The translations under genes were made by a program, and so were the position numbers. Shown here in pieces: positions 38,500 through 47,389 of a stretch of DNA of 64,000 bases. Numbering within the stretch: position 1 is the stretch's first letter; every line of letters begins with the position of its first letter. Source of the stretch: Cellvibrio mixtus subsp. mixtus J3-8 (GTDB lineage: Bacteria; Pseudomonadota; Gammaproteobacteria; Pseudomonadales; Cellvibrionaceae); the NCBI RefSeq assembly GCF_000766945.1, contig NZ_KN266214.1, forward strand, positions 54,602-118,601, read 5' to 3'. Under the pieces are notes generated by a model. It saw only the letters and a list, made by a program, of their open reading frames with translations. It searched no databases and was not told the origin of the DNA.

Positions 38500-38526
38500 A
38501 CGGCCGGCATTCGCCGGCCGTTGTTT
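38500..38526 (+). terminator. Terminator-like hairpin between gpmI and envC
   Basis: A 9-bp GC-rich perfect stem ACGGCCGGC/GCCGGCCGT with a 4-nt loop, then TGTTT. It lies 12 bp after the gpmI stop and 44 bp before envC, so it may only partly terminate. Confidence 0.7.
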
Positions 38527-38569
38527 CCCCTCGAGTTTGCTACTAAAACGGATAGTTAATAACAAAAAT

Positions 38570-39748
38570 ATGAGTCGATTTTTTGCATTCACCAAGGTTT
38601 TCGCACTCAGCAGTTTGCTCTGCGCGACATTAATCAGCGGATATGCCTGCGCCGATGAAAAAGCCGATATGGCAAAACTGCAAAAAGATATTGAAGCGCT
38701 GCAAAAAGAATTGAAAGCGGTGCAAGGCACGCGCACCGGTTTGCAAAAAGACCTGGAAAAATCCGAACAGCAAATTAATGAATTGCAAAAAAAAGCGGAT
38801 GAGATTAATCAACAACTCAACCAGCAAAACAAAGAGCTTAACCAGTTAAAAAACGAACGCAGCCAACTGGAACAGGCGCGCAAAAACCAGCAAGCCCACA
38901 TCGCCGAGCAAATGCGCGCTGCGCACAAATTGGGGGAGCAAAGTGAAATCAAGGTTTTGTTGAACCAGGAGTCGCCCGATCAGGTATCGCGCATCATGAA
39001 ATACCACAGTTATTTTATGGAAGCGCACACCGCCAAAATGAAAACCTACCTGGAAACCATCACCCGTATCGATGCGCTCACACCGGAAATAGAAAAAAAA
39101 ACGCTTGAGTTAGCCGGGATGCAAAGTGAGCTGGATGGCCAGCGCGCTGAATTAAAGAATATCCATGGCGAACGCGAAAAAGCCCTCGCCAAAGTCAACG
39201 ACGATCTCAAAAATAAAAATAAAGAACTCAGCCAACTCAATGAAGATCGCCGCCGCTTGCAAGCATTGCTGGAGCGCGTGACCCAAAAAGTCGCCACCAC
39301 CGGCGCGATAAATTCCCCCGACTATGTACCGCTGCCCAAAGGCGGTGAAAAGTTTTCGCTGCGCAAAGGCCGTTTACCCTGGCCAACCCGCGGCAGCATG
39401 ATTCACCGTTTTGGCAGCGCACGTATTGCCGGGCAAATCAATTGGAGTGGCGCTTATATCGCCGCCCCCATGGGCAACAACGTGGTCGCTGTGCATCATG
39501 GCCGGGTAGTATTTGCCGATTATTTTGGCGGCCACGGCTTGCTGGTAATTGTTGATCACGGCGAAGGTTACATGAGTCTGTACGCGCACAATCAACGCTT
39601 ACTCAAAAAAGCGGGCGATCCGGTGCAAGCCGGTGAAAGTATCGCCACTGTTGGTAATTCCGGTGGCCAGGCCAATGCCGGTTTGTATTTTGAAATTCGC
39701 CATCAAGGCAAGCCGATTGACCCCAACCTATGGCTGGCGCGCGGCTAA
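38570..39748 (+). CDS. envC: Murein hydrolase activator EnvC-like (degenerate LytM/M23)
   Basis: A 392-aa periplasmic protein. It has a signal peptide (about 1-26), a long coiled coil rich in Lys, Gln and Glu (about 28-240), then an M23/LytM domain (about 275-390). The zinc-site residues are degenerate: INWSGAYI replaces the HxxxD site, and the final HxH motif reads GLYFEIRHQG, with Tyr for His. This fits an amidase activator of the EnvC type rather than a peptidase. A TTG-initiated extension to 38537 is less likely than this ATG. Downstream are ctpA and yibQ. Confidence 0.93.
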   Translation: MSRFFAFTKVFALSSLLCATLISGYACADEKADMAKLQKDIEALQKELKAVQGTRTGLQKDLEKSEQQINELQKKADEINQQLNQQNKELNQLKNERSQLEQARKNQQAHIAEQMRAAHKLGEQSEIKVLLNQESPDQVSRIMKYHSYFMEAHTAKMKTYLETITRIDALTPEIEKKTLELAGMQSELDGQRAELKNIHGEREKALAKVNDDLKNKNKELSQLNEDRRRLQALLERVTQKVATTGAINSPDYVPLPKGGEKFSLRKGRLPWPTRGSMIHRFGSARIAGQINWSGAYIAAPMGNNVVAVHHGRVVFADYFGGHGLLVIVDHGEGYMSLYAHNQRLLKKAGDPVQAGESIATVGNSGGQANAGLYFEIRHQGKPIDPNLWLARG

Positions 39749-39897
39749 AACCATCCAGCGACAGAAAAATATTGCATCAACCCTGTCATTTTCCAATTTT
39801 TTGGCTTAGTGTTCCTTTTGGATTCACGGGACTGATTTAACGGCAACTTCCGCTTCATTCAGCCCGCTGTCACGCTGTTGCGTCTTTCGGAGACACC

Positions 39898-41301
39898 ATG
39901 TTCGTCGCTGCTTTTCCCAGAATTATTTCTCCTCGCTCGCTGCTGTTTACCGGTTTGCTGGGCACGCTTGCACTCGCATTTCCCGCTGTCGCAGCGGAAA
40001 AAAAACCGGCGGGGGAAGCAGGCCTGCTACCACTGGAAGAATTGCGCACATTTACTCGCGTTTACGATCACGTGCGCAATGGTTATGTTGATGAAATAGA
40101 CGACGCACAACTCCTCGAATATGCCATCAAAGGGATGATTGCTGAACTTGATCCACACTCTGCGTATCTCGATAAAGAAGCCTTTGCTGATTTGCAGGCG
40201 AGCACCTCGGGTGAATTTGGCGGAATAGGTTTGGAAGTCAGCCTGGAAGAAGGTTTTATCAAAGTGGTAACGCCCATTGATGACAGCCCTTCGGCCAAGG
40301 CCGGAATCATGGCGGGTGATATTGTGGTGCGTATTGATGACGCCCCGGTCAAAGGCATGGAACTCACCAAAGCCATTAACCTGATGCGCGGCGCCAAAAA
40401 TACACCGATCAAAATTAATGTAATGCGCGAAGGCGTGGATCAGCCCCTCGAATTTAATTTGCAGCGCGACATTATCAAAGTACAAAGCGTTCGCACGCGC
40501 ACGCTGGAACAAGATTATTTTTATATCCGTATCGCCCAATTCCAGTTAGATACGGGCAAAGACACCGTGCAGAAATTGCGCGATCAACTAAAGAAAAACC
40601 CGGCGACCAAAGGCGTGATTCTCGACCTACGCAATAATCCGGGTGGCGTATTGCAAGCTTCAGTGGAAGTGGTGGATGCATTCCTCAACGGCGGCCAGGT
40701 GGTCTATACCCAGGGCCGTATGGATAATTCCAATATCAGTTACAACGCCGAGGCCGGCGATGTTACTAATGGCTTACCGCTGGTAGTACTGATTAATGAT
40801 GGCTCTGCATCGGCATCGGAAATTGTTGCTGGCGCATTACAGGATCACAAGCGCGCGGTGATCATGGGTACACGCAGTTTTGGTAAAGGTTCGGTGCAAT
40901 CGGTTATCCCGATTAGTAATGACCGCGCTATCAAACTCACCACCGCGCTTTATTACACCCCCAAAGGTCGCTCAATCCAGGCGCAGGGCATTGAACCGGA
41001 TGTGGATGTGGAACGCGTGCAAGTTGCCGGTATCCAGCAAGGTGTGAGCACAACGGAAGCTGACCTCGTCCGCCATCTGGGCAATGGCAAAGGCGGCAAG
41101 GAAAGCAACCGCAAAGAGCGCGAACAAAAGCGGGTATCCAGCGCAGAATTGTTAAAAGAAGATAACCAATTGCACGAAGCATTAAATTTGCTGAAAGGTT
41201 TGAACATCTTCATCCAGAGTACTCCGCTAGCAGCGGCGGCCCCTGAAATTGCACCCGATATCGCCGTACAACCAACTCCTGCTACAGATTCACCGCAATA
41301 A
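39898..41301 (+). CDS. ctpA: Carboxy-terminal processing protease (S41, PDZ)
   Basis: A 467-aa periplasmic serine protease. It has a signal peptide (to about residue 38), then a PDZ domain around 95-180 (GEFGGIGLEVSLEEGFIKVV, DIVVRIDDAPVKGM) and the S41 catalytic core with NDGSASASEIVAGALQDHKRAV (catalytic Ser) and GTRSFGKGSVQSV (catalytic Lys). The C-terminal 100 residues are charged and Pro/Ala-rich. Related CtpA enzymes trim peptidoglycan hydrolases and envelope proteins. It lies between envC and yibQ; GGAG precedes the ATG. Six bases separate it from yibQ. Confidence 0.95.
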   Translation: MFVAAFPRIISPRSLLFTGLLGTLALAFPAVAAEKKPAGEAGLLPLEELRTFTRVYDHVRNGYVDEIDDAQLLEYAIKGMIAELDPHSAYLDKEAFADLQASTSGEFGGIGLEVSLEEGFIKVVTPIDDSPSAKAGIMAGDIVVRIDDAPVKGMELTKAINLMRGAKNTPIKINVMREGVDQPLEFNLQRDIIKVQSVRTRTLEQDYFYIRIAQFQLDTGKDTVQKLRDQLKKNPATKGVILDLRNNPGGVLQASVEVVDAFLNGGQVVYTQGRMDNSNISYNAEAGDVTNGLPLVVLINDGSASASEIVAGALQDHKRAVIMGTRSFGKGSVQSVIPISNDRAIKLTTALYYTPKGRSIQAQGIEPDVDVERVQVAGIQQGVSTTEADLVRHLGNGKGGKESNRKEREQKRVSSAELLKEDNQLHEALNLLKGLNIFIQSTPLAAAAPEIAPDIAVQPTPATDSPQ

Positions 41302-41307
41302 CACCGC

Positions 41308-42171
41308 ATGCCGCAGCTAATTCACAGCATAGTGTATTGGCTCGGCATCCTGTGCCTTACGTTATGCCCGTCAATATTTGCCAAAGAACGCGCGAAACTC
41401 GCGATTATTATTGATGATGTCGGTTACAACCTATCGCTGGGTGAACGCGCGGCCCGTTTGCCCGGTGCATTTACACTCGCCGTTTTACCCTTTACCCCCC
41501 ACGGTAAACAACTCGCCGAACTAGCTCACGAACGCGGCAAGGAAGTGATGCTGCACGCCCCCATGAGCAACCATCACAGCTTCCCATTAGGGCGCGGCGG
41601 TTTGATGGGCACTATGGGACAGGCTGAATTCCTTGCGGTATTGCGCCAGAACATCGCCAATATTCCCCATATCAAAGGTGTGAACAACCACATGGGCAGC
41701 CAGCTGACCGAGCAAACCGAACCTATGCGCTGGCTGATGCAGGAGCTACAGGCGCACCAGCTTTATTTTGTGGATAGCCGCACCACCGCCAAAACCCAAG
41801 CGTTAATTGAAGCGGAACGCATCCGCTTGCCGAGTCGCAAACGCGATGTTTTTCTCGACGATGAGCGCGATTTATCACAAATCCAGCAGCAATTACTTCT
41901 GGCATTACAAAAAGCCCGGCAACAGGGTTCGGCAGTTGCCATCGGCCATCCTTATCCGGAAACCCTGGCGGTACTGAAGCAAATACAGCCGTTGTTGAAG
42001 CAATATCAGGTAGAGCTGGTGCCTGTATCAGGATTGTTACCTGCATTTCGCTCCCATCCCGATCCCACCGATTATTGCCAGGCACCACCCCAAAGTTTTT
42101 GGCCACAAACATGGGCCCCCGTAGATCCTTTTGATGAGGACTTATTCACACTTTCAGGGCAAATACGATAA
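41308..42171 (+). CDS. yibQ: Divergent polysaccharide deacetylase (YibQ family)
   Basis: A 287-aa exported protein. It has a signal peptide (about 1-24), then a carbohydrate-esterase-4-like barrel with LAIIIDDVGYNLSLGERAARLPG, EVMLHAPMSNHH, GVNNHMGSQLTE and VAIGHPYPETL. The DD and H positions correspond to the metal site of polysaccharide deacetylases. The substrate of this family is not known. Ctp-YibQ linkage downstream of envC is widely conserved and suggests a role in cell-wall remodelling. Confidence 0.9.
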   Translation: MPQLIHSIVYWLGILCLTLCPSIFAKERAKLAIIIDDVGYNLSLGERAARLPGAFTLAVLPFTPHGKQLAELAHERGKEVMLHAPMSNHHSFPLGRGGLMGTMGQAEFLAVLRQNIANIPHIKGVNNHMGSQLTEQTEPMRWLMQELQAHQLYFVDSRTTAKTQALIEAERIRLPSRKRDVFLDDERDLSQIQQQLLLALQKARQQGSAVAIGHPYPETLAVLKQIQPLLKQYQVELVPVSGLLPAFRSHPDPTDYCQAPPQSFWPQTWAPVDPFDEDLFTLSGQIR

Positions 42172-42231
42172 ATGCATCAAAAAAATAAAATTTGGGCATA
42201 AGAGATGTGCTTTTAGGAGACAACTAAATCT

Positions 42232-42260
42232 AACAAGCTGTTTAAAATGCTGTCTATAAT
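42232..42260 (+). promoter_or_regulatory. Possible sigma-70 promoter of the DUF6316 gene
   Basis: A perfect TATAAT at 42255-42260 lies about 17 bp downstream of a weak -35-like region near 42232-42237. It is 71 bp upstream of the ATG. The -35 match is poor, so only the -10 is persuasive. Confidence 0.4.
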
Positions 42261-42330
42261 CAGCGAGGATGATTTTTAATCAATCCAGCAAAAGGAACCG
42301 GTGGTTAGAGCAACATATTGAGGAGCTTAT

Positions 42331-42555
42331 ATGGCAACACTAAATAGAGCGGGTGAACATGGCTCAGTGCCCGAACGACATGGGCGTTACCTGCAAAAAG
42401 ATGGCTATTGGTACTATGGCACTCGCGAAGGTGTGGATATAGGCCCATTCGACAGCCGTGCGGATGCCGAAAATGGCGTGGGGGAATTTATCGAGTTCAT
42501 CCAGGCATCCGAACCCAAGGTGTCAGATGTATTGAAACAGTATCGCGCGGCCTGA
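42331..42555 (+). CDS. DUF6316-like small protein
   Basis: A 74-aa cytoplasmic protein with no membrane segment. The pattern RAGE at the start, then VPERHGRYLQKDGYWYYGTREG and IGPFDSRADAENGVGEFIEFI, resembles the small DUF6316 family of gammaproteobacteria. Its WYYxTREG...GPF core also recalls GYF/domain-of-unknown-type small folds. Function unknown. A strong GAGGAG ribosome site and a good terminator indicate an independent, expressed gene between yibQ and hisF. Confidence 0.72.
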   Translation: MATLNRAGEHGSVPERHGRYLQKDGYWYYGTREGVDIGPFDSRADAENGVGEFIEFIQASEPKVSDVLKQYRAA

Positions 42556-42576
42556 ACCGGGTTTGGGCCGACACAC

Positions 42577-42600
42577 AAAGGGCGCCACACGGCGCCCTTT
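42577..42600. terminator. Bidirectional terminator between DUF6316 gene and hisF
   Basis: A 10-bp perfect stem AAAGGGCGCC/GGCGCCCTTT with loop ACAC lies between the convergent stops of the DUF6316 gene and hisF. It can serve both. Confidence 0.82.
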
Positions 42601-42630
42601 GTATTTGGTTAGGTTGTGCAATTCAGGCGA

Positions 42631-43404
42631 TCAGAGTCGTACTTCGATGCCCTGTGCCCGCATAAACTCTTTTGCCTGAGGCACAGTGTATTCACGAAAG
42701 TGGAAGATACTCGCTGCCAGTACTGCATCGGCACGGCCGAGCGTTACACCATCAACCAAATGTTGCAAATTACCAACACCACCGGACGCAATTACCGGGA
42801 TAGGCACGGCATCACTAATTGCGCGGGTTACCCCCAGATCATAGCCTTTCTTGGTGCCATCACCATCCATACTGGTCAGCAGGATTTCACCAGCGCCATA
42901 CTCCGCCATTTTCATCGCCCACTCCACCGCATTAATGCCGGTAGGTTTACGACCACCGTGGGTGAAGATTTCCCAGCGCGGTTCTTCTCCATCAACACTG
43001 ACTTTTTTGGCGTCGATGGCAACTACAATACACTGTGCACCAAAGCGATCTGACGCGGCTTTCACAAAGTCCGGATTGAACACTGCCGCCGAGTTGATAC
43101 TTACCTTATCCGCACCGGCATTGAGCATAGTGCGAATATCGTCCACGGTACGAATACCACCACCGACGGTCAGCGGAATAAATACCTGGCTGGCGATTTT
43201 CTCCACGGTATGCACCGTGGTATCGCGACCTTCGTGCGTGGCAGTGATATCCAGGAAAGTGATTTCGTCAGCACCTTCATCGTTGTAGCGTTTGGCGATC
43301 TCCACCGGATCACCCGCATCGCGAATGCCAACAAAATTCACCCCTTTCACCACGCGGCCATTATCAACATCGAGGCAGGGAATAATACGTTTTGCGAGTG
43401 CCAT
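42631..43404 (-). CDS. hisF: Imidazole glycerol phosphate synthase cyclase subunit
   Basis: A 257-aa (beta-alpha)8 barrel that, with HisH, makes IGP and AICAR in histidine synthesis. The catalytic aspartates are in [15 protein letters not shown] (D11) and [12 protein letters not shown] (near D130). [13 protein letters not shown] and [16 protein letters not shown] are typical. It is the last gene of hisBHAF; a 112-bp gap with a degenerate REP-like palindrome separates it from hisA. Confidence 0.98.
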   Translation of the reverse strand: MALAKRIIPCLDVDNGRVVKGVNFVGIRDAGDPVEIAKRYNDEGADEITFLDITATHEGRDTTVHTVEKIASQVFIPLTVGGGIRTVDDIRTMLNAGADKVSINSAAVFNPDFVKAASDRFGAQCIVVAIDAKKVSVDGEEPRWEIFTHGGRKPTGINAVEWAMKMAEYGAGEILLTSMDGDGTKKGYDLGVTRAISDAVPIPVIASGGVGNLQHLVDGVTLGRADAVLAASIFHFREYTVPQAKEFMRAQGIEVRL

Positions 43405-43444
43405 AAACCTACAGTCTCGTATTCAATCTCAATTCAAGGAACCA

Positions 43445-43489
43445 GTAGGCTGGTGCTGAGCGCAGCGATGCCCAACAAATCAACCTGCC
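43445..43489. repeat. Degenerate REP-like palindrome between hisA and hisF
   Basis: GTAGGCTGGTGCTGAGCG followed by CAGCGATGCCCAAC and a partial outer arm near ACCTGC. It has the GCTG/CAGC inner stem and shares GTAGG and TGCCCAAC with the intact pair at 44274-44340. GTAGGTTGGGCTGAGCG-type repeats are common interspersed palindromes in bacteria. Confidence 0.65.
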
Positions 43490-43516
43490 GACTCAATCGA
43501 CAGTCACTACTGAGCC

Positions 43517-44248
43517 TTAATTGGCATCGCAATAGGCCTGAGCTTCAGCCATTTTAAGCGTACCTTCATATATTGCACGGCCGGTGATAGCACCGCAGAT
43601 ACCTTTATGGGCTTCCGCTTTCAATGCGATGATATCGTCCATATTGGTGATACCACCGGAAGCAATCACCGGAATGCTGGAAGCTTGCGCCATCGCCACA
43701 GTCGCCTGCACGTTGACACCTTGCATCATGCCGTCGCGCGCGATATCGGTATAAACGATACTGCTCACGCCGTCCTGCTCGAAACGCCTGGCCAGCTCAG
43801 AGGCCTGGATGTTGGATACTTCGGCCCAGCCATCAGTCGCCACCCACCCGTCTTTTGCATCCAAACCAACAATAATGTGGCCGGGAAACTGTTTGCACAT
43901 ATCGGTGACGAATTGCGGTTCTTTTACCGCTTTGGTACCGATAATCACGTACTGAACACCGGCTTGCAGGTAGTACTCGATAGTTGCCGCGCTACGGATA
44001 CCGCCGCCAATCTGGATCGGCAATGACGGATAGGCTTTGGCAATCGCCGTCACTACACCACCGTTAACCGGTTTACCTTCAAAAGCACCATTCAAATCCA
44101 CCAGATGTAAACGGCGACAACCCTGGTCCACCCACTGTTTGGCCATGGCCACCGGGTCATCGGAAAATACCGTGGAATCATCCATCAAGCCCTGGCGCAA
44201 GCGCACACATTGGCCATCTTTTAAATCAATTGCGGGGATAATCAGCAT
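43517..44248 (-). CDS. hisA: Phosphoribosylformimino-5-aminoimidazole carboxamide ribotide isomerase
   Basis: A 243-aa (beta-alpha)8-barrel Amadori isomerase of histidine synthesis. [18 protein letters not shown] holds the catalytic Asp at residue 8, and [14 protein letters not shown] the second near 130. [13 protein letters not shown] is the phosphate loop. The frame stays open to 44350 through the REP hairpins, but the ATG at 44248 gives the family N-terminus. It lies between hisH and hisF. Confidence 0.97.
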   Translation of the reverse strand: MLIIPAIDLKDGQCVRLRQGLMDDSTVFSDDPVAMAKQWVDQGCRRLHLVDLNGAFEGKPVNGGVVTAIAKAYPSLPIQIGGGIRSAATIEYYLQAGVQYVIIGTKAVKEPQFVTDMCKQFPGHIIVGLDAKDGWVATDGWAEVSNIQASELARRFEQDGVSSIVYTDIARDGMMQGVNVQATVAMAQASSIPVIASGGITNMDDIIALKAEAHKGICGAITGRAIYEGTLKMAEAQAYCDAN

Positions 44249-44273
44249 TACAAACGTCTCATCTTTCGATTGG

Positions 44274-44340
44274 GTAGGTTGGGCAGCAATGCCCAACGCG
44301 AGGATAGATTTTATGTGTTGGGCATTGCTGCCCAACCTAC
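44274..44340. repeat. Pair of inverted REP-like hairpins (BIME-like) between hisH and hisA
   Basis: Two perfect 24-nt inverted arms (44274-44297 and 44317-44340) flank a 19-nt spacer. Each arm is itself a hairpin (GTTGGGCA-GCAA-TGCCCAAC) with the outer GTAGG/CCTAC. The right arm covers the hisH stop codon region. This head-to-head arrangement is like the BIMEs formed by REP elements and could form one long stem or two short ones. Confidence 0.8.
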
Positions 44341-44999
44341 GCCTTGCCATTCCAGTGCAAAAAATTCTTCAATAACTGCAAGCCTGCCGTGTGGCTTTTT
44401 TCCGGGTGGAATTGCACTGCGAACAAGTTGCCGCGCGTCAAGGCTGCGTGAAATTCCACGCCGTAATTGCAAGTCGCCGCGACTAGCGCCGCTTCCCGGG
44501 CGTGGATATAAAAACTGTGCACGAAATAAAAACGCGCATTTTGCGGGATATTAGCCCACAACGGATGGTCATTGTGATGTACCTCGTTCCAGCCCATATG
44601 CGGCACTTTCAGCGCATTCCCTTCCGCATCCTTGTGATGCTCGCCGAAGAACTTCACCTGACCCGGCAATATGTGGATGCAATCTACCCCGTTGTTTTCT
44701 TCGCTGTGATCCATCAACGCCTGCATACCGACGCAAATGCCCAACACCGGTTTTCCAGTGGCGATTTGCTCGCGCAGCAGTTGGTCAAAACCAAGGCGTT
44801 TGATTTCCGCCATACAATCGCGGATCGCACCGACACCGGGGAAAATCACCCGATCAGCCGTCGCAACGACGGCTGGATCAGAAGTTACAACCACATTTTG
44901 TTCGGGAGCTACGTGTTCGAGTGCGCTCTTGACCGAGTGCAAATTGCCCATGCCGTAATCAATCACGGCGACGGTTTGTTTTCTTTCCACGTCAGTCAT
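44337..44999 (-). CDS. hisH: Imidazole glycerol phosphate synthase glutaminase subunit
   Basis: A 220-aa class I glutamine amidotransferase that feeds ammonia to HisF. The triad is in GICVGMQAL (nucleophile Cys near 87) and [13 protein letters not shown] (His and Glu near 201-203). [11 protein letters not shown] at 14-24 is the typical start, preceded by a short extension. It is separated by only 3 bp from hisB. Its 3' end runs into the REP hairpin pair. Confidence 0.97.
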   Translation of the reverse strand: MTDVERKQTVAVIDYGMGNLHSVKSALEHVAPEQNVVVTSDPAVVATADRVIFPGVGAIRDCMAEIKRLGFDQLLREQIATGKPVLGICVGMQALMDHSEENNGVDCIHILPGQVKFFGEHHKDAEGNALKVPHMGWNEVHHNDHPLWANIPQNARFYFVHSFYIHAREAALVAATCNYGVEFHAALTRGNLFAVQFHPEKSHTAGLQLLKNFLHWNGKA

Positions 45000-45002
45000 T
45001 GC

Positions 45003-45596
45003 TTACAGGGTTCCTTTGGTGGAAGGAGTAATACCTTCCATACGCGGATCTTTTTCCAGGGCCATGCGCAGGGCGCGACCAAAGGCTTTGAAGACAGTTT
45101 CAATCTGGTGATGCGCATTATGGCCGCGCAAATTATCCACGTGCAGGGTCACGCCAGCGTGGTTGACGAAGCCCTGGAAAAATTCCCAGAACAACTCCAC
45201 ATCAAACTGGCCAACACGTTTTTGGGTAAAGGGGATTTGCATTACCAAACCGGGGCGGCCGGAAAAATCGATCACTACACGCGACAAGGCTTCATCCAGC
45301 GGAACATAGGCATGGCCGTAGCGACGAATGCCTTTTTTATCGCCCACAGCCTTGGCGATAGCCTGGCCAATGGTGATGCCGATATCTTCTACCGAGTGGT
45401 GATCATCAATGTGTGTGTCGCCGTCGCAAGTCACGTCCAGGTCAATCATGCCGTGGCGGGCGATCTGATCCATCATGTGTTCAAGAAAAGGAACACCGGT
45501 ATTAAACACGCCTTTACCGGCACCATCCAGATTAAGGCTGACGCTGATTTTGGTTTCCAGGGTGTTACGGGTGACCTGGGCGATACGGTCGGACAT
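45003..45596 (-). CDS. hisB: Imidazoleglycerol-phosphate dehydratase (monofunctional)
   Basis: A 197-aa Mn-dependent dehydratase. Duplicated metal motifs [11 protein letters not shown] (near 63-73) and [10 protein letters not shown] (near 160) are present. There is no HisB-N phosphatase domain, so histidinol phosphatase must be encoded elsewhere. The ATG at 45596 gives the standard [12 protein letters not shown] start; a longer frame to 45629 has no support. First gene of hisBHAF; the operon promoter must lie in 45597-45799. Confidence 0.97.
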   Translation of the reverse strand: MSDRIAQVTRNTLETKISVSLNLDGAGKGVFNTGVPFLEHMMDQIARHGMIDLDVTCDGDTHIDDHHSVEDIGITIGQAIAKAVGDKKGIRRYGHAYVPLDEALSRVVIDFSGRPGLVMQIPFTQKRVGQFDVELFWEFFQGFVNHAGVTLHVDNLRGHNAHHQIETVFKAFGRALRMALEKDPRMEGITPSTKGTL

Positions 45597-45799
45597 AAGA
45601 AAACTCACAAAAGATAGAAGTGCCAACAAGCTAATACACAGAAAGCGCGAATTATATAGACTTGGCGCGCTGAATTCACGGAAAGCCGCGCTATAAGTAC
45701 GATTGTTAAGTTAGCGTACAGATTCTGCTGCGCAAAATTCTGCTCCAGGGGCGGTAAAAACTATCGCCAGCACCTTTCAATCACTGATGGATCACCCTT

Positions 45800-46438
45800 A
45801 TGTTCACACCCCTGAGCAACCCCATGGCCATGATCAAACCGCTGGTATTAGGCAGTTGCCTGCTAGCGTGCAGCCAACTGGCCCTCGCCCAATCCAATAA
45901 CAATGTGCGCCAAACCGGCTGGAGCTGGTCAGGCCATGTAGACCATATCAATATCGACAAACAAGCCGCAGCTGAACAGTGGATTGAAGACACCGCCTTC
46001 GCTATCGGCGGTGCCGCAGAATATTATGCGAGCGATAGCGAAAATACCTTGTCGTTAGGCGCGAGTGTTTTGTTCTACCGCGATAACGCCGAATTCTCCC
46101 AATATGTCGAAGATTATTGGGGCGATGTGGATTACGAAGAATCCGATGCAAATGCGTTTATGCTGTTTGCGGAATACGGTCCCAAATACCGCTTTGGCCG
46201 CGACAATATGACATTCTTCAGCGTGCGCGGTGGCGTGAGCGGCATACTCGGTTCCGAGCGCAGTATTAGCAATTGCAGAAATTGTTATTCTGAAGATATT
46301 GAAATCGACGGTGGTTTATACGGGGTTATCGGTATCGGGCAAACATTGGGTGCAATTGATATCGGCCTGCAGTTCCAGCAATACTTTAGCGGCGACCTCG
46401 ATAACACATTGCGTTTGAAAATTTCAGGGGCCTTCTAA
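45800..46438 (+). CDS. Exported beta-rich (outer-membrane barrel-like) protein, unknown
   Basis: A 212-aa protein with a signal peptide ending in LALAQS (about residue 31). Alternating hydrophobic/polar strands end in an aromatic-terminated segment (LRLKISGAF), which resembles an outer-membrane beta-barrel C-terminus. Tyr- and Asp-rich loops (YVEDYWGDVDYEESDAN) and a CRNC pair near 164-167 are unusual. ATGs at 45824 or 45830 are alternative starts. No family is recognised. It is divergent from hisB. Confidence 0.62.
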   Translation: MFTPLSNPMAMIKPLVLGSCLLACSQLALAQSNNNVRQTGWSWSGHVDHINIDKQAAAEQWIEDTAFAIGGAAEYYASDSENTLSLGASVLFYRDNAEFSQYVEDYWGDVDYEESDANAFMLFAEYGPKYRFGRDNMTFFSVRGGVSGILGSERSISNCRNCYSEDIEIDGGLYGVIGIGQTLGAIDIGLQFQQYFSGDLDNTLRLKISGAF

Positions 46439-46461
46439 AAAATTTAGTCGTCTGGATATGC

Positions 46462-46490
46462 ACCTGATGGCACAAAAAATGCCATCAGGT
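46462..46490. terminator. Hairpin after the barrel-like protein gene
   Basis: An 11-bp perfect stem ACCTGATGGCA/TGCCATCAGGT with a 7-nt A-rich loop lies 23 bp after the stop. A T-rich tract follows only later, so it is terminator-like. Confidence 0.55.
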
Positions 46491-46612
46491 CGATTTATGC
46501 GGTTGCTTTGGTTTTTATAAAAAGTTGGTATTAGGGCTCACTTGCGTTTACCCCGTCTTGGTTTACTTTTAATTCGCGATTAATGAATTTCGCGACCGGA
46601 AGGATTGTAAAT

Positions 46613-47311
46613 GTGATTAGTTATAATGATTACCAGAGACTAAGCTTGAACGACCCACTCAACCCCATTCGCCAGTTAATTGCGCAGGCGCAAGTGCAGG
46701 ATTCCGCCTCGGGGAAGTTATTGGAATTTGTTGAGTGCCGAAAAACCCGCTTGCACACCGCTATTAAATTACCGGAAGACCAGGCAGCTAAAGGTCTGGC
46801 AGATTTTATTGTGCGCTATATAAAACATGTACCGGATTTTATTGATGCCATTCGCACAATGGCACAAGAGGCCGGTATTTATAGCGAAGTAGAACCATTA
46901 TTAAAAATTGCCAGCGATTATTTTTTATCACCACCATCCATTATCGATCCGCACAGCCAATTGGAAGCGTTGCTGGATGAAGCCTATCTCGCTCATCGTT
47001 TGCTCGAAGAAGTGAATGATCGCTTTATGGCCAAGAGTGGAATTCCCCTCGCGCCCATGGACATGACAGTAGCGAATGTGATCGCACATGAATTAATTGG
47101 CGAGCCCTTTGCGAATGAGTTGGATCAGGCAGTGCTATTTTCTGCGGAATTGTTATTGAACGAACATAAATTTGAAACAGGCAATATCGCCGATTACGTC
47201 AATACGCACAAAAGCCGTGGCTGGGCAGAGGAAATGGAGCGCTGGCCATGTCTGGTTGATGACCTTGTTATCAGTGTGGAATTTGATTCGGAAAGTATTA
47301 CCCGGCATTAA
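46613..47311 (+). CDS. Predicted alpha-helical protein of unknown function
   Basis: A 232-aa soluble protein with no signal peptide or membrane helix and few motifs. Helix-rich character is evident (for example LIAQAQVQDSASGKLLEFVE and EAYLAHRLLEEVNDRFM). I choose the GTG at 46613 because GGAAGGA lies eight bases upstream; the ATG at 46583 has no ribosome site. The frame is genuine by its length, composition and a matching terminator at the end. No family is recognised; I cannot assign a function. Confidence 0.65.
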   Translation: MISYNDYQRLSLNDPLNPIRQLIAQAQVQDSASGKLLEFVECRKTRLHTAIKLPEDQAAKGLADFIVRYIKHVPDFIDAIRTMAQEAGIYSEVEPLLKIASDYFLSPPSIIDPHSQLEALLDEAYLAHRLLEEVNDRFMAKSGIPLAPMDMTVANVIAHELIGEPFANELDQAVLFSAELLLNEHKFETGNIADYVNTHKSRGWAEEMERWPCLVDDLVISVEFDSESITRH

Positions 47312-47333
47312 ATGTATTTAAAATTTTGCACAT

Positions 47334-47371
47334 AAAAAAAGCGAATTGCTGATAGGCAATTCGCTTTTTTT
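47334..47371. terminator. Strong bidirectional terminator
   Basis: AAAAAAAGCGAATTGC pairs perfectly with GCAATTCGCTTTTTTT around a 6-nt loop. It separates the convergent unknown gene and the symporter gene. Confidence 0.92.
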
Positions 47372-47389
47372 ATGTACTACGTTGACACG

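Noticed and set aside
44274-44340. A CRISPR-like repeat or a rho-independent terminator in the his operon
   Set aside because: Only two inverted copies exist, with no regular spacers, and no U-tract follows; a REP-type pair explains the words better.
44502-45617. A 371-codon open frame on the plus strand, antisense to hisH and hisB
   Set aside because: Both sense genes show complete catalytic motifs, and the antisense frame has none, with no ribosome site. Long mirrored frames are common in this GC range.
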